Below, one piece after another: positions 22,118-33,840 of a DNA stretch of 64,000 nucleotides. The position numbers and the translations under genes were made by a program. The first letter of the stretch is position 1. The number at the start of each line of letters is the position of its first letter. The stretch spans positions 2,356,001 through 2,420,000 of the forward strand of contig NZ_CP092423.2 in assembly GCF_022374895.2 (NCBI RefSeq). Direction: 5' to 3'. This stretch comes from Mycobacterium lentiflavum (GTDB taxonomy: Bacteria; Actinomycetota; Actinomycetes; Mycobacteriales; Mycobacteriaceae). The notes beneath the pieces are model-generated. The model saw nothing but the letters and a program-made list of their open reading frames with translations. It made no database searches and was not told the origin of the DNA.

Positions 22118-23554
22118 ATGAGACGCACACGCCGGGGCCCTGCTGCGCGACCGTTCGCCAGGCTGGTCAGTCCGGTCATTCCCACGGTCCTGAGTCTGGC
22201 CATGCTGGTCACCACACCTGGTCTGGCGCAGGCTGATCCGAACGCCGACAGCCTCGGCGCGCTGATCGCCAACGTCGCCAAGGCCAACCAGCGGCTGGAG
22301 GACCTGAGCGCCGAAATCCAGGGCGAGCAAGAGGCCGTCAACAAGGCCCTGGTCGACGTCGAGACCGCCCGGGACAACGTGACCGCGGCCGAGCACGACC
22401 TTGAGGTCAGCCAGCAGTCGGTCAAGGATGCCAATGCGGCAATCGCGGCGGCCCAACGTCGTTTCAACACGTTCGCCGCCGCCACCTATATGAATGGCCC
22501 GTCGGGCAGCTACCTGACCGCACGCAGCCCCGAAGACATCATCGCGACCGAAAGCGCATCGAGGACCCTGGCGGCCAGTGCCCAGACGGTGCTCGACAAC
22601 CTGCAGCGGGCCCGCACCGAGCAGGTGAACAAGGAGTCCGCGGCGCGGCTGGCCAAGCAGAAAGCCGAAAAGGCCGCTGCCGACGCGAAATCCAGCCAGG
22701 ACGCCGCGGTGGCCGCGCTGACCAACTCGAAGCACAAGTTCGAAGAACAGCGTGAGCAGATCACCCGCCTGGCCGCCGAGCGTGACGAGGCTCAGGCCAA
22801 ACTTCAGCAGGCCCAACTCGCGTCCGCCCATTGGTCGACCGGGGGCGGCGGCGATGTCCCGACGTCGGGTGACCGGTGGGATCCGGGAGCACCGGCCGCG
22901 CAAGCCCCGTCCGGCGGACGGCACTGGGACGGTTGGGATCCCACGCTTCCGATGGTGCCGAGTGCCAACGTGCCGGGTGACCCGGTCGCCGTGATCAACC
23001 AGGTGCTGGGCATCTCGGCCACCTCCACGCAGGTGACCGCCAGCATGGGGAAGGGCTTCCTGCAGTCCATCGGCATCCTCAAGCCCGACGACACCGGGAT
23101 CACCAACGCCTCACCGGGTGGGGTAGGTGGACGCATCCCGCGCGTCTACGGTCGGCAGGCGTCCGAATACGTGATCCGGCGCGGCATGTCGCAGATCGGC
23201 GTGCCCTACTCCTGGGGCGGTGGCAACGCGGCCGGCCCGAGTAAAGGTATCGACTCCGGCGCCGGGATCACCGGCTTCGACTGCTCGGGCCTGGTCTTGT
23301 ACTCCTTCGCCGGGGTGGGCATCAAGCTGCCGCACTACTCCGGTTCGCAGTACAACCTGGGCCGCAAGATCCCGTCCTCCCAGATGCGTCGCGGCGACGT
23401 CATCTTCTACGGCCCGGGCGGTAGCCAGCACGTGACCATCTACCTCGGTCAAGGCCAGATGCTCGAGGCCCCCGACATCGGTTTGAAGGTGCGTGTTGCG
23501 CCCGTGCGCACCAGCGGCATGACGCCGTACGTGGTTCGCTATATCGATTATTAA
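22118..23554 (+). CDS. ripA: RipA, peptidoglycan D,L-endopeptidase
   Basis: NlpC/P60 hydrolase (478 aa), equivalent to Rv1477, which cuts peptide stems in septal peptidoglycan for daughter-cell separation. It has a Sec signal peptide (to about residue 40, LAQADP). A long coiled-coil inhibitory region follows (45-245, rich in Ala, Glu and Lys), then a Gly/Asp-rich linker and the catalytic domain with Cys389 in GFDCSGL and His438 in SQHVTIYLG. The ATG is supported by GGGGAG (22103-22108). Confidence 0.96.
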   Translation: MRRTRRGPAARPFARLVSPVIPTVLSLAMLVTTPGLAQADPNADSLGALIANVAKANQRLEDLSAEIQGEQEAVNKALVDVETARDNVTAAEHDLEVSQQSVKDANAAIAAAQRRFNTFAAATYMNGPSGSYLTARSPEDIIATESASRTLAASAQTVLDNLQRARTEQVNKESAARLAKQKAEKAAADAKSSQDAAVAALTNSKHKFEEQREQITRLAAERDEAQAKLQQAQLASAHWSTGGGGDVPTSGDRWDPGAPAAQAPSGGRHWDGWDPTLPMVPSANVPGDPVAVINQVLGISATSTQVTASMGKGFLQSIGILKPDDTGITNASPGGVGGRIPRVYGRQASEYVIRRGMSQIGVPYSWGGGNAAGPSKGIDSGAGITGFDCSGLVLYSFAGVGIKLPHYSGSQYNLGRKIPSSQMRRGDVIFYGPGGSQHVTIYLGQGQMLEAPDIGLKVRVAPVRTSGMTPYVVRYIDY

Positions 23555-23555
23555 C

Positions 23556-23588
23556 CGAGGATGACTACCAATCGAGGATGACTACCAA
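23556..23588 (+). repeat. Tandem 17-bp repeat carrying ribosome site and ATG
   Basis: The 16-mer CGAGGATGACTACCAA is present twice (23556-23571 and 23573-23588), period 17, followed by a third partial copy CGAGGAG. It fills the gap between ripA and ripB. Each full copy holds a GAGG and an ATG: the first ATG (23561) opens a 6-codon reading frame ending in TGA, the second (23578) is in frame with ripB. Confidence 0.85.
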
Positions 23589-23598
23589 ACGAGGAGCT

Positions 23599-24327
23599 AT
23601 GCGGCACAAGCGTTTTCGCCTGTTCAACTTGGCCTGGATCACCGCTTTGGTGACCGGGCTGATGTTGTCTGTCGCCGCCCCGGCCAACGCCGACCCCGGA
23701 GCGTGGGATCCGACGCTGCCGGCGACGATCAGCGCCGGCGCCCCGGGCGATCCGCTCGCCGTCGCCAACGCGTCGCTGCAAGCCACCGCGCAGGCCACCC
23801 AGACCACGATGGACCTGGGCAGGCAATTCCTCGGTGGTCTGGGAATCAACATCCTGGGTGATCCCGCCCCGGCCGCCTCCGCCACGCCCACCAACCCGGG
23901 CGCCAAGATTCCGCGGGCGAACGGCCGCCAGGCCATCGAGTACGTGATCAAACGGATGGGATCGCAGATGGGCGTGCCCTATTCGTGGGGTGGCGGTTCG
24001 CTGCAGGGCCCCAGCAAGGGCATCGACGACGGCGCGAACATCACCGGGTTCGACTGCTCGGGTCTGATGCGGTACGGGTTCGCCGGCGTGGGGGTGCTGA
24101 TCCCGCGGTTCTCCGGTGACCAGTACAACGCCGGCCGCCACATCCCGCCCAGCGAGGCCCGGCGCGGCGACCTCATCTTCTACGGCCCGGGCGGCGGCCA
24201 GCACGTCACCATGTACCTGGGCAACGGCCAGATGCTGGAGGCATCTGGAAGTGCGGGCAAAGTGACCGTGAGCCCCGTGCGCAAGGCCGGTATGACGCCG
24301 TACCTGACTAGGATCATCGAGTACTGA
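23599..24327 (+). CDS. ripB: RipB, NlpC/P60 peptidoglycan endopeptidase
   Basis: Secreted NlpC/P60 enzyme (242 aa), equivalent to Rv1478. It has a signal peptide (to about residue 32, APANAD) and no inhibitory coiled coil, so it is a short relative of RipA. Catalytic Cys153 is in GFDCSGLM and His202 in GGQHVTMYLG. ATG 23599 is preferred because GAGGAG precedes it directly and family members start MRH; ATG 23578 would add seven residues. Confidence 0.93.
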   Translation: MRHKRFRLFNLAWITALVTGLMLSVAAPANADPGAWDPTLPATISAGAPGDPLAVANASLQATAQATQTTMDLGRQFLGGLGINILGDPAPAASATPTNPGAKIPRANGRQAIEYVIKRMGSQMGVPYSWGGGSLQGPSKGIDDGANITGFDCSGLMRYGFAGVGVLIPRFSGDQYNAGRHIPPSEARRGDLIFYGPGGGQHVTMYLGNGQMLEASGSAGKVTVSPVRKAGMTPYLTRIIEY

Positions 24328-24419
24328 CCCGGGTGTGCCGTCGGATCGTGGCTCGTCAGCGAAGGCGTGGCGTCGACGGAATCCCAAGGGCCTGGAATAG
24401 TTGGACCAAGGCACGTGGC

Positions 24420-24446
24420 TGCCCCACGACATTCGTCGTGATGGCA
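24420..24446 (+). terminator. Hairpin in the ripB-moxR1 gap
   Basis: CACGAC (24425-24430) pairs with GTCGTG (24435-24440) around an ATTC loop. The stem continues as TGCC/GGCA after a small internal loop. It is 46 bp before the moxR1 ATG and has no T run, so it may be a terminator for ripB or a leader structure that tunes moxR1. Confidence 0.45.
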
Positions 24447-24492
24447 GATGTGTCATTGAGCTGTGTCGGTTGAGCTGAAGAGAGAGATGTTG

Positions 24493-25626
24493 ATGACAGC
24501 AGCAGGTGGGCCGCCCCCGGGCGCCAGCGGTTACTCGGGTCCGGGCGGGCAGTCTGGCCCCGGAGCCCATGCGGCGCCGTCAGGTGGCGCCGATGGATTG
24601 GCTGCCGAAGTACACACCCTGGAACGGGCCATCTTCGAGGTCAAGCGCATCATCGTGGGCCAGGACCAGCTCGTGGAGCGGATGCTGGTCGGTCTGCTGT
24701 CCAAGGGCCACGTGCTGCTCGAAGGTGTGCCCGGCGTCGCCAAGACGCTGGCCGTCGAGACGTTTGCGAAGGTCGTTGGCGGCACGTTCGCGCGTATCCA
24801 GTTCACTCCCGACCTGGTGCCCACCGACATCATCGGTACCCGCATCTACCGGCAGGGCAAGGAAGAGTTCGACACCGAGCTCGGCCCGGTCGTGGTCAAC
24901 TTCCTGCTCGCCGACGAGATCAACCGTGCGCCCGCTAAGGTGCAGTCGGCGCTGCTGGAGGTCATGGCCGAGCGTCAGGTGTCGATCGGCGGTAAGCGAT
25001 TCCCGTTGCCCAACCCGTTCCTGGTGATGGCGACGCAGAACCCGATCGAGCACGAGGGGGTCTACCAGCTGCCCGAGGCGCAGCGCGACCGCTTCCTGTT
25101 CAAGATCAACGTGGGCTACCCCTCGCCCGAGGAGGAGCGCGAGATCATCTACCGGATGGGCGTCAAGCCGCCGCAGCCCAAGCAGATCCTGGACACGGGC
25201 GACCTGCTGCGGTTGCAGGACATCGCGGCCAACAACTTCGTCCACCACGCGCTGGTCGATTATGTGGTGCGCGTCGTCACTGCCACTCGCAACCCCGAGC
25301 AGCTCGGCATGAACGACGTCAAGACCTGGATCTCGTTCGGTGCGTCCCCGCGCGCGTCGTTGGGCATCATCGCGGCTGCGCGCTCGCTGGCGTTGGTGCG
25401 CGGTCGCGACTATGTGATCCCGCAAGACGTCGTCGAGGTCATCCCCGACGTGCTGCGTCACCGGCTGGTGCTGACCTACGACGCACTGGCCGACGAGATC
25501 TCGCCCGAGATCGTCATCAACAGGGTCCTACAGACCGTTTCGCTTCCGCAAGTGAATGCCGTTCCGCAGCAAGGGCATTCGGTTCCGCCGGTGATGCAGG
25601 CTGCGGGCGCGGCCAGTAATCGGTGA
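24493..25626 (+). CDS. moxR1: MoxR1, AAA+ ATPase
   Basis: MoxR-family AAA+ ATPase (377 aa), equivalent to Rv1479, a chaperone-like enzyme working with VWA-domain partners. Walker A GVPGVAKT, Walker B LLADEINR and sensor 1 VMATQNP are present; the N-terminal 35 residues are Gly/Pro-rich. ATG 24493 gives the family start MTAAGG and follows AGAGAG; GTG 24463 would add ten residues. The stop overlaps the next start (GTGA). Confidence 0.94.
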   Translation: MTAAGGPPPGASGYSGPGGQSGPGAHAAPSGGADGLAAEVHTLERAIFEVKRIIVGQDQLVERMLVGLLSKGHVLLEGVPGVAKTLAVETFAKVVGGTFARIQFTPDLVPTDIIGTRIYRQGKEEFDTELGPVVVNFLLADEINRAPAKVQSALLEVMAERQVSIGGKRFPLPNPFLVMATQNPIEHEGVYQLPEAQRDRFLFKINVGYPSPEEEREIIYRMGVKPPQPKQILDTGDLLRLQDIAANNFVHHALVDYVVRVVTATRNPEQLGMNDVKTWISFGASPRASLGIIAAARSLALVRGRDYVIPQDVVEVIPDVLRHRLVLTYDALADEISPEIVINRVLQTVSLPQVNAVPQQGHSVPPVMQAAGAASNR

Positions 25627-26585
25627 CCGATCCGAATCCCGCCGCAAAGCCTGCGGCCCTGCACCCGCCGTCGTTTCAGCGCGGGCAGATCGACGATCCG
25701 AAATTGTCGGCGGCGCTGCGCACACTCGAGCTCACGGTTCGGCGCAAGCTCGACGGTGTCCTGCACGGCGACCATCTCGGCCTGATCCCCGGGCCGGGTT
25801 CGGAGCCGGGGGAGTCGCGCGAGTATCAACCCGGCGACGACGTCCGGCGGATGGACTGGGCCGTCACCGCGCGCACCACCCACCCGCACGTCCGGCAGAT
25901 GATCGCCGACCGCGAGCTGGAAACCTGGATGGTGGTCGACATGTCGGCCAGCCTCGACTTCGGGACTACCGTCTGTGAGAAGCGGGACCTGGCAGTGGCC
26001 GCCGCGGCCGCGATCACGTTCCTCAACAGCGGTGGCGGCAACCGGCTCGGTGCGCTCGTCACCAACGGGGCGACGACGGTCCGGGTGCCGGCCCGGTCGG
26101 GGCGCCAGCACGAGCAGACGCTGCTGCGCACAATCGCGACGATGCCCAAGGCGCCGACGGGCGTGCGCGGCGATCTGGCGGTTGCCATCGACGCATTGCG
26201 GCGGCCGGAACGCCGCCGCGGGATGGCCGTGATCATCAGTGACTTCCTCGGGCCGATCAACTGGATGCGCCCGCTGCGCGCGATCGCGGCCCGCCACGAG
26301 GTGCTGGCCATCGAGGTGCTCGACCCACGTGATATCGAACTGCCCGATGTGGGCGACGTCGTGTTGCAGGACGCCGAGACCGGCGTGACCCGCGAATTCA
26401 CCGTCGATGCACAACTGCGCGACGACTTCGCCAAGGCGGCCGCGGCGCATCGTGCCGACGTGGCCCGAACGATACGCGGTTGCGACGCACCGGTTTTGAC
26501 GCTGCGCACCGACCGAGACTGGATCGCCGACATCGTCCGCTTCGTGGAGTCCCGCCGGCGCGGGGCTATGGCGGGGCGCCAGTGA
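25623..26585 (+). CDS. DUF58 protein (Rv1480-like), MoxR partner
   Basis: DUF58 protein of 320 aa with the family motif GESREYQPGDDVRRMDWAVTAR and a degenerate VWA fold after it (WMVVDMSASLDFG, which has the MIDAS-like D-x-S-x-S). Such proteins pair with MoxR ATPases in operons. There is no signal peptide, so it is cytosolic. The GTG start overlaps the moxR1 stop by 4 bp, which points to coupled expression. Confidence 0.9.
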   Translation: MTDPNPAAKPAALHPPSFQRGQIDDPKLSAALRTLELTVRRKLDGVLHGDHLGLIPGPGSEPGESREYQPGDDVRRMDWAVTARTTHPHVRQMIADRELETWMVVDMSASLDFGTTVCEKRDLAVAAAAAITFLNSGGGNRLGALVTNGATTVRVPARSGRQHEQTLLRTIATMPKAPTGVRGDLAVAIDALRRPERRRGMAVIISDFLGPINWMRPLRAIAARHEVLAIEVLDPRDIELPDVGDVVLQDAETGVTREFTVDAQLRDDFAKAAAAHRADVARTIRGCDAPVLTLRTDRDWIADIVRFVESRRRGAMAGRQ

Positions 26586-26631
26586 CTCGCGCTTTTTCCA
26601 AGGCGGTCATCCACGGTAAGACGGGTCTGCT

Positions 26632-27639
26632 ATGACGATGCCCTTGCTCGGCGCGATGTCGCTGTCCGGGTTCGCACACGCATGGTGGTTCCTCTTCCTG
26701 TTCGTCGTGGCCGGGTTGGGCGTGCTGTATGTGGTGATGCAGCTGGCCCGCCAGCGGCGCATGCTGCGGTTCGCCAACATGGAGCTGTTGGAAAGCGTCG
26801 CCCCCAAGCGGCCCGCCAAGTGGCGGCACCTGCCGGCGATCCTGCTGGTGGCATCGCTGGTGCTGTTGACCGTCGCGATGGCCGGGCCGACGAACGACGT
26901 CCGGATTCCGCGCAACCGGGCGGTGGTGATGCTGGTGATCGACGTGTCGCAGTCGATGCGTGCCACCGACGTCGAACCCAACCGGATGGCCGCCGCGCAG
27001 GAGGCCGGTAAGCAGTTCGCCGACGAGCTCACCCCGGGCATCAACCTCGGGCTGATCGCTTACGCGGGGACCGCGACGGTGCTGGTGTCGCCGACGACCA
27101 ACCGCGAGGCGACCAAGATCGCGCTGGACAAGCTGCAGTTCGCCGACCGCACCGCCACCGGGGAGGGGATCTTCACCGCACTGCAGGCCATCGCCACGGT
27201 CGGCGCGGTCATCGGCGGCGGCGACAAGCCGCCCCCGGCCCGCATCGTGCTGTTCTCGGACGGCAAGGAGACGATGCCGACCAACCCGGACAATCCCAAG
27301 GGGGCGTTCACCGCCGCGCGGACCGCCAAAGACCAGGGCGTGCCGATCTCAACGATCTCGTTCGGCACCCCCTACGGCTTCGTCGAGATCAACGACCAGC
27401 GCCAGCCGGTCCCGGTCGACGACGAGACCCTGAAGAAGGTGGCCCAGCTCTCCGGCGGCAATTCCTTCAATGCCTCGACGCTGCAGGAGCTCAAGCAGGT
27501 CTACGCCTCGCTGCAACAGCAGATCGGCTACGAGACGATCAAGGGCGACGCCAGCGTGGGCTGGCTGCGACTCGGTGCGCTGGTGTTGGCGCTGGCGGCG
27601 CTGGCGGCGTTGCTGATCAACCGACGGCTGCCGACCTAG
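26632..27639 (+). CDS. VWA-domain membrane protein (Rv1481-like)
   Basis: BatA-like protein (335 aa) with two N-terminal transmembrane helices ([37 protein letters not shown]), a VWA domain with the MIDAS motif DVSQSMR plus T and D further on (FSDGKE), and a C-terminal helix ([16 protein letters not shown]). It should present its metal-ion adhesion domain outside the membrane and work with MoxR1 and the DUF58 protein. Its TAG stop shares bases with the stop of the convergent qcrB copy (CTAG). Confidence 0.92.
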   Translation: MTMPLLGAMSLSGFAHAWWFLFLFVVAGLGVLYVVMQLARQRRMLRFANMELLESVAPKRPAKWRHLPAILLVASLVLLTVAMAGPTNDVRIPRNRAVVMLVIDVSQSMRATDVEPNRMAAAQEAGKQFADELTPGINLGLIAYAGTATVLVSPTTNREATKIALDKLQFADRTATGEGIFTALQAIATVGAVIGGGDKPPPARIVLFSDGKETMPTNPDNPKGAFTAARTAKDQGVPISTISFGTPYGFVEINDQRQPVPVDDETLKKVAQLSGGNSFNASTLQELKQVYASLQQQIGYETIKGDASVGWLRLGALVLALAALAALLINRRLPT

Positions 27640-29312
27640 CCTTCGCCGGCCGGCGGTGAGGCCGGATGGTTCCCGTTGGGGGCGTTGCCATCGGCTCCCG
27701 CGCCGTTCTGGCGCTCGCGCAGCGCCGTCAGGGCGCGCTGTTCGCGCGCGTGGGCAGCGCGCAGGAGCGCGGCCGCTTCGGCCGGTGGGTCGGTGAACAG
27801 GAAGCTGCCCGAGCCTGGTTGCCCTCCCATGCCGAGTTTGTTCAGCCGCTTGGGAACTGGGGCGCCTTGGTACTGCAGCGGGGTGGGGTGGCCGTGTTGG
27901 TCGACGGGGCCCAGCGGTTGGTGCAGCTCGATGTACGCGCCGTGCGGCAAGCGTCGGATGATCCCGGTTTCGAGGCCGTGCTCGAGCACCGCGCGGTCGC
28001 TGCGCTGCAGGCTGACACACCAGCGATAGGTGACGAAGTACACGATCGGTGGCAGCACCACCATCCCGATGCGCCCGATCCACGTCATCGCGTTCAGGGA
28101 GACGTGGAACTGGTAGGCGATGATGTCGTTGAACGACGAGAACGTGAGCACGATGTAGAACGCGATCGCCATCGCACCGATCGACGTGCGCACCGGAACG
28201 TCGCGGGGACGCTGCAGCAGGTTGTGGTGAGCGCGGTCGCCGGTGAACCGCCGCTCGAGGAACGGATACACGATGAGCGCGGCAAAGATGACGCCCATCA
28301 AGACCGCGACGGCCACCGCAGCCGGAATGGTGTGGTGCCCGAAGTAGAACTCCCACGCCGGCCATAGCCGGACCAGCCCATCGGTCCACATCAGGTAGAA
28401 GTCGGGCTGCGAGCCCGCCGAGACCTGAGAAGGGTTGTAGGGACCCAGGTTCCAGATCGGGTTGATCTGGAGCAGCCCACCCATGAGGCCCAGCACGCCG
28501 ACGATGGCGGCGAAGAAGCCGCCGGACTTCACGGCGAACACCGGCATCACCCGCACGCCGACGACGTTGCGCTCGGTGCGTCCGGGCCCGGGGAACTGGG
28601 TGTGTTTCTGGAACCACACCAACGCCAGATGCAGCCCGATCAGCGCCAGCATGATGCCCGGGAAGATCAGGATGTGAATGGCGTAGAGGCGCGGGATGAT
28701 GACGTCGCCGGGGAAGTCCCCACCGAACAACGCCCAGTGCAGCCAGGTGCCGATCACCGGGATTCCCAGGGTGATCGAGGAGAACGCCGCCCGCAGGCCG
28801 GTGCCCGAGAGCAGGTCGTCGGGCAGCGAGTAGCCGAAGAAGCCCTCGAACATGGCCAGGATCAACAGCAGCGACCCGATCACCCAGTTGGCCTCGCGCG
28901 GCCGGCGAAAGGCCCCGGTGAAGAAGACCCGGGCCAGGTGCACCATGATCGCGGCCGCGAACATCAGCGCGGCCCAGTGATGGACCTGGCGCACGAACAA
29001 CCCGCCCCGCACCTCGAAGGAGATGTCGAGCGCCGACGCGTACGCCTTGGACATCTCGACGCCCCGCAGCGGTTGATACACGCCGTTGTAGGTGACCTCC
29101 GTCGTCGACGGGTCGAAGAACAACGTCAGGTACACGCCGGTGATCAGCAACACGACGAAGCTGTACAGCGCCACCTCGCCGAGCAGGAACGACCAGTGCG
29201 TCGGGAAGACCTTGTTCAGCTGGCGGCGAATCGCCGCCGCCGGGTGGTAGCGGGTGTCGATCGCCTCGGCTTGGTGCGCGAGGACCGTGCTCGAGTCGAT
29301 TCCGGAACTCAT
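27636..29312 (-). CDS. Second cytochrome b subunit of cytochrome bc1 (QcrB paralogue)
   Basis: Full-length QcrB (558 aa) for the menaquinol:cytochrome c reductase, but without qcrC or qcrA beside it. Helix B has His111-X13-His125 and helix D His213-X14-His228, the normal heme ligands. The Qo motif is PDFY (303-306), and the long actinobacterial C-terminal extension is present. Residues Thr310-Asp311 occupy the place of Thr313-Glu314 of M. tuberculosis QcrB, the telacebec contact region (from memory), so the Glu is Asp here. The ATG at 29312 follows AGGGGG. The canonical qcrCAB operon is expected elsewhere; this is probably an extra, regulated copy. Confidence 0.88.
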   Translation of the reverse strand: MSSGIDSSTVLAHQAEAIDTRYHPAAAIRRQLNKVFPTHWSFLLGEVALYSFVVLLITGVYLTLFFDPSTTEVTYNGVYQPLRGVEMSKAYASALDISFEVRGGLFVRQVHHWAALMFAAAIMVHLARVFFTGAFRRPREANWVIGSLLLILAMFEGFFGYSLPDDLLSGTGLRAAFSSITLGIPVIGTWLHWALFGGDFPGDVIIPRLYAIHILIFPGIMLALIGLHLALVWFQKHTQFPGPGRTERNVVGVRVMPVFAVKSGGFFAAIVGVLGLMGGLLQINPIWNLGPYNPSQVSAGSQPDFYLMWTDGLVRLWPAWEFYFGHHTIPAAVAVAVLMGVIFAALIVYPFLERRFTGDRAHHNLLQRPRDVPVRTSIGAMAIAFYIVLTFSSFNDIIAYQFHVSLNAMTWIGRIGMVVLPPIVYFVTYRWCVSLQRSDRAVLEHGLETGIIRRLPHGAYIELHQPLGPVDQHGHPTPLQYQGAPVPKRLNKLGMGGQPGSGSFLFTDPPAEAAALLRAAHAREQRALTALRERQNGAGADGNAPNGNHPASPPAGEG

Positions 29313-29512
29313 CTGGTTTCCCCCTGCGGGTGTGGGTCGATCCGGCGTGCCGGTCGGCCCAACCTTCGAACGTGCTGGACAGGATGGAACAGACAGTACA
29401 CTAATGGACAATTCGTGCAGTAGTGGTTGTGATGAACATTTCTGATCGAGTCGTTTGTCGGGTAATTTTGAGCAACACCTGTCAGACGTGCGGGCGGAGA
29501 AGGGCGCGATCG
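29313..29512. promoter_or_regulatory. Divergent qcrB2/tetR control region
   Basis: 200 bp between the divergent qcrB copy and the TetR gene. On the plus strand TGGACA (29405-29410), a 17-bp spacer and TGTGAT (29428-29433) form a possible promoter for tetR. CACTA (29399-29403) and TAGTG (29421-29425) flank its -35 and could be operator arms. A GGAGAAGGG ribosome site precedes the tetR ATG. The operator is a guess. Confidence 0.4.
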
Positions 29513-30121
29513 ATGACACCTGCCCACAGCGGCCACCCGGACGAGCAGGGCGAGGACGCCCGGATCATCCGGACCCGGGCGGACGTCGCGCGCACGGCCT
29601 TCGACGTGCTCGTCGAGGAAGGCTCCGAGGCGCTCACGCACGCCCGGGTCGCCGAGCGCGCCGGCTACTCCAAGACAACGCTCTACAAGCACTGGCCGTC
29701 GAGGTCCGACCTGGCGGCCATGGCCCTGCTGGCGGTTCGGGACTTCAAGCATCCCGAGCCCACCGGCGACCTGCGCGCCGACCTGATCGGGGAGCTGACG
29801 GCTTTCCGGCAGGGGGTCGTCGACCTGCGGCTCGACCGGGTGCTGTCCGCGATGGCGCAGTGGGCGACGGTCGACACGATGAGCCGCATCCGCAACGAGA
29901 TCAACTCCGAGGGTCAGCGACCGATCCGGGCGATTCTCGCCGAGGCATTTGACGGCCCGGAGCTCGACGCGGCGGTCTCGATGCTCTCCGGCGTGGTCGC
30001 CTGTCCGTCGCTGATGTTCGGGACGGTGCCCGACGATGCCGTCATTGAGGCGGCCGTAGACATCGTGCTTCGGGGGGCGCAGGGCGCGCCCGATCGCCCG
30101 CGTGGTGGCACCCCGAGTTGA
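29513..30121 (+). CDS. TetR-family regulator next to the qcrB copy
   Basis: TetR/AcrR regulator of 202 aa. The DNA-binding domain lies at about residues 17-63 ([20 protein letters not shown], then [17 protein letters not shown]), followed by a ligand-binding helical domain. ATG 29513 with GGAGAAGGG upstream is preferred; ATG 29423 would place the start in the promoter region. Its divergent position makes the qcrB copy the likely target. In M. tuberculosis I recall Rv1482c at this place instead. Confidence 0.85.
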   Translation: MTPAHSGHPDEQGEDARIIRTRADVARTAFDVLVEEGSEALTHARVAERAGYSKTTLYKHWPSRSDLAAMALLAVRDFKHPEPTGDLRADLIGELTAFRQGVVDLRLDRVLSAMAQWATVDTMSRIRNEINSEGQRPIRAILAEAFDGPELDAAVSMLSGVVACPSLMFGTVPDDAVIEAAVDIVLRGAQGAPDRPRGGTPS

Positions 30122-30177
30122 CCGCAATCCGACCGCGCGGATATTGGCCCCATGTCGGCCGCGTCCCGGCGAAGCGC

Positions 30178-31780
<1,603 letters not shown>

Positions 31781-31786
31781 ACGGCA

Positions 31787-32833
31787 ATGGATTTCGTGGA
31801 TTTTGACGCCGTTCTGCTGCTTTCCTTCGGCGGACCAGAGGGTCCGGAGCAGGTCCGGCCGTTCCTGGAGAACGTCACCCGGGGCCGCAACGTGCCGCCG
31901 GAACGACTCGACGACGTCGCCGAGCACTACCTGCATTTCGGCGGCGTCTCACCGATCAATGCCATCAACCGCGCGCTGGTGATGCAGCTGGAAGCCGCGC
32001 TGGCCGGCCGCGGTCTGGATCTGCCGGTGTACTTCGGCAACCGCAACTGGGAGCCGTACGTCGAAGATGCGGTGACGGCGATGCGCGACAACGGTATTCG
32101 TCGCGCCGCGGTGTTCACCACGTCGGCGTGGAGCGGGTATTCCAGCTGCTCGCAATATGGTGAAGACATCGCCCGCGCCCGCGCCGCCGCAGGTCCCGAT
32201 GCGCCCGAGTTGGTAAAGCTGCGCCCCTATTTCGATCACCCGCGGTTCGTGCAGATCTTCGCCGATACCATCGGTGCCGCCTCGGGGGCCCTCACCGCCG
32301 AGCAACAGGCCGGCGCGCGGCTGGTGTTCACCGCGCATTCGATTCCGGTGGCCGCCGATGAGCGCCTTGGGCCACGACTGTACAGCCGCCAAGTCGCCTA
32401 CGCCGCAAGCCTTGTCGCGGCGGCCGCCGGGTACACAGAGTACGACCTGGCCTGGCAGTCGCGCTCGGGTCCGCCGCAGGTGCCATGGCTGGAACCCGAT
32501 GTCGCCGACCATCTCACGGCGCTGGCCGCGGCGGGCACCAAGTCGGTCATCATCTGCCCGATCGGTTTTGTGGCAGACCACATCGAGGTGGTGTGGGACC
32601 TCGATCTCGAGCTGGCGGCTCAGGCCGAGGCGGCCGGCTTGGAGCTGGTGCGGGCCTCGACGCCCAACGCCCACCCGCGTTTCGCGCAGCTCGCCGCCGA
32701 CCTGATCGACGAACTTCGGTACGGCCGTGCCCCCGAGCGGGTGGCGGGCCCGGATCCGGTGGCGGGCTGCCTGGGCAGCGTCAACGGCGCGGCCTGCCGC
32801 CCGCCGCATTGCGTTGCGCGAGAAGGTGTTTAG
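31787..32833 (+). CDS. hemH: Coproporphyrin III ferrochelatase
   Basis: Ferrochelatase (348 aa; also named CpfC), equivalent to Rv1485, that inserts Fe(II) into coproporphyrin III in the actinobacterial heme route. The metal-site histidine is in FTAHSIPV and the conserved Glu/Asp region is [15 protein letters not shown] [2Fe-2S] cluster is expected: Cys in GYSSCSQYG and the C-terminal set [16 protein letters not shown]. It starts 6 bp after inhA and is probably co-transcribed. Its stop overlaps that of the convergent Rv1486c-like gene. Confidence 0.94.
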   Translation: MDFVDFDAVLLLSFGGPEGPEQVRPFLENVTRGRNVPPERLDDVAEHYLHFGGVSPINAINRALVMQLEAALAGRGLDLPVYFGNRNWEPYVEDAVTAMRDNGIRRAAVFTTSAWSGYSSCSQYGEDIARARAAAGPDAPELVKLRPYFDHPRFVQIFADTIGAASGALTAEQQAGARLVFTAHSIPVAADERLGPRLYSRQVAYAASLVAAAAGYTEYDLAWQSRSGPPQVPWLEPDVADHLTALAAAGTKSVIICPIGFVADHIEVVWDLDLELAAQAEAAGLELVRASTPNAHPRFAQLAADLIDELRYGRAPERVAGPDPVAGCLGSVNGAACRPPHCVAREGV

Positions 32834-33783
32834 TCGGCCCAGGCCGAGTACATGATCGCATTTACCGCGGCCATTCGCGCCGAACGCACCACCGCGTTGA
32901 GCGGTCGCAGTGCTTCGCCGGCGATCCGCGCCTCCGACGACGATTGGGTGCCCACCGGCTCCAGCCCGGATGCCACGCGGGCCGCGAAGCGATCCGGCGC
33001 AGCTGCATCCGGGGCCCGGCTGAGTCCGGAGCTCACCGTGATGATCGCGTCGACGTGTGCGGCGTTCTCCAGCACCCGCAATGCACGCGACGGTGCGTGG
33101 TCGGGAATCCGATGTTGCCGTGTGGATTCCAGTAACTGCTCGACGAGCCCACGCGGGTCGTCGATGTCGCTGGCCGAGCCCAACCCGATTGCGCCGAGCG
33201 CATCAGCGGCCGACCGCACCGCCGACCGCAGCGAGTATTCGGCATCGCCCAGCTCGTGGTGATCGAACACCGGCGCGCTGGGCAGCGAGTACACCGTCCA
33301 GGCCAGCGCACACGGCTCCGGTGAATCCGGCTCGTCGTCGCCGGCGTCGTCGAGATCGGCATAGGAGCACTCGGGGACCAGACCGACGGCCGCCGTGGGA
33401 TCGTCGGGGTGCGTGATGATCACCGCCTCACCGGCGGCCAGGGCGTCGCGCTCGAACTGCGTCCCGGGGGCCAGGCCGCGCACGTCGCCGGGCACCGGCA
33501 ACACCACGTTGATCGTCCCGCGCAGTGCACCCGGGGCAGCGGCGATCCCCGGCAGTGCCACCCGGCCAACCGCGGCGCGCAGCGTCTGCAACAACGACAC
33601 GGTCCCGGCGTCGTGGATGTCGGGCCACGGCAGTCCGGTGTGACCGGCCGCGACGGCATCATACGCGGTGACGGATTGCTTTGGCGCCCAAAGAGATAAC
33701 GCGTCCAACACGTCGTCGGGCGCGGCCTTGCCCGCGAGCCAGGCGTTGGCCCACACGGACAGCGAAACACTGGGACACCACAT
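32830..33783 (-). CDS. Conserved hypothetical protein (Rv1486c-like)
   Basis: Mycobacterial protein of 317 aa, no recognised domain. It has no signal peptide or membrane helix and opens [24 protein letters not shown]. The C-terminal half is helical, with repeated Ala/Arg-rich stretches. The start is ATG 33783; the frame stays open to 34266 but that part is antisense to the nfeD gene. Function unknown. Confidence 0.82.
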   Translation of the reverse strand: MWCPSVSLSVWANAWLAGKAAPDDVLDALSLWAPKQSVTAYDAVAAGHTGLPWPDIHDAGTVSLLQTLRAAVGRVALPGIAAAPGALRGTINVVLPVPGDVRGLAPGTQFERDALAAGEAVIITHPDDPTAAVGLVPECSYADLDDAGDDEPDSPEPCALAWTVYSLPSAPVFDHHELGDAEYSLRSAVRSAADALGAIGLGSASDIDDPRGLVEQLLESTRQHRIPDHAPSRALRVLENAAHVDAIITVSSGLSRAPDAAAPDRFAARVASGLEPVGTQSSSEARIAGEALRPLNAVVRSARMAAVNAIMYSAWAD

Positions 33784-33828
33784 GATCTCGCAGTGTAGTT
33801 GTTCGGTCCGGCAAAGGCCGATCACGCG

Positions 33829-33834
33829 TATTCT
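33829..33834 (+). promoter_or_regulatory. Leaderless -10 box of the nfeD-like gene
   Basis: TATTCT ends 6 bases before the ATG at 33841, with no ribosome site between them. This is the pattern of a mycobacterial leaderless transcript. A -35 element is not evident. Confidence 0.5.
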
Positions 33835-33840
33835 GACGGC

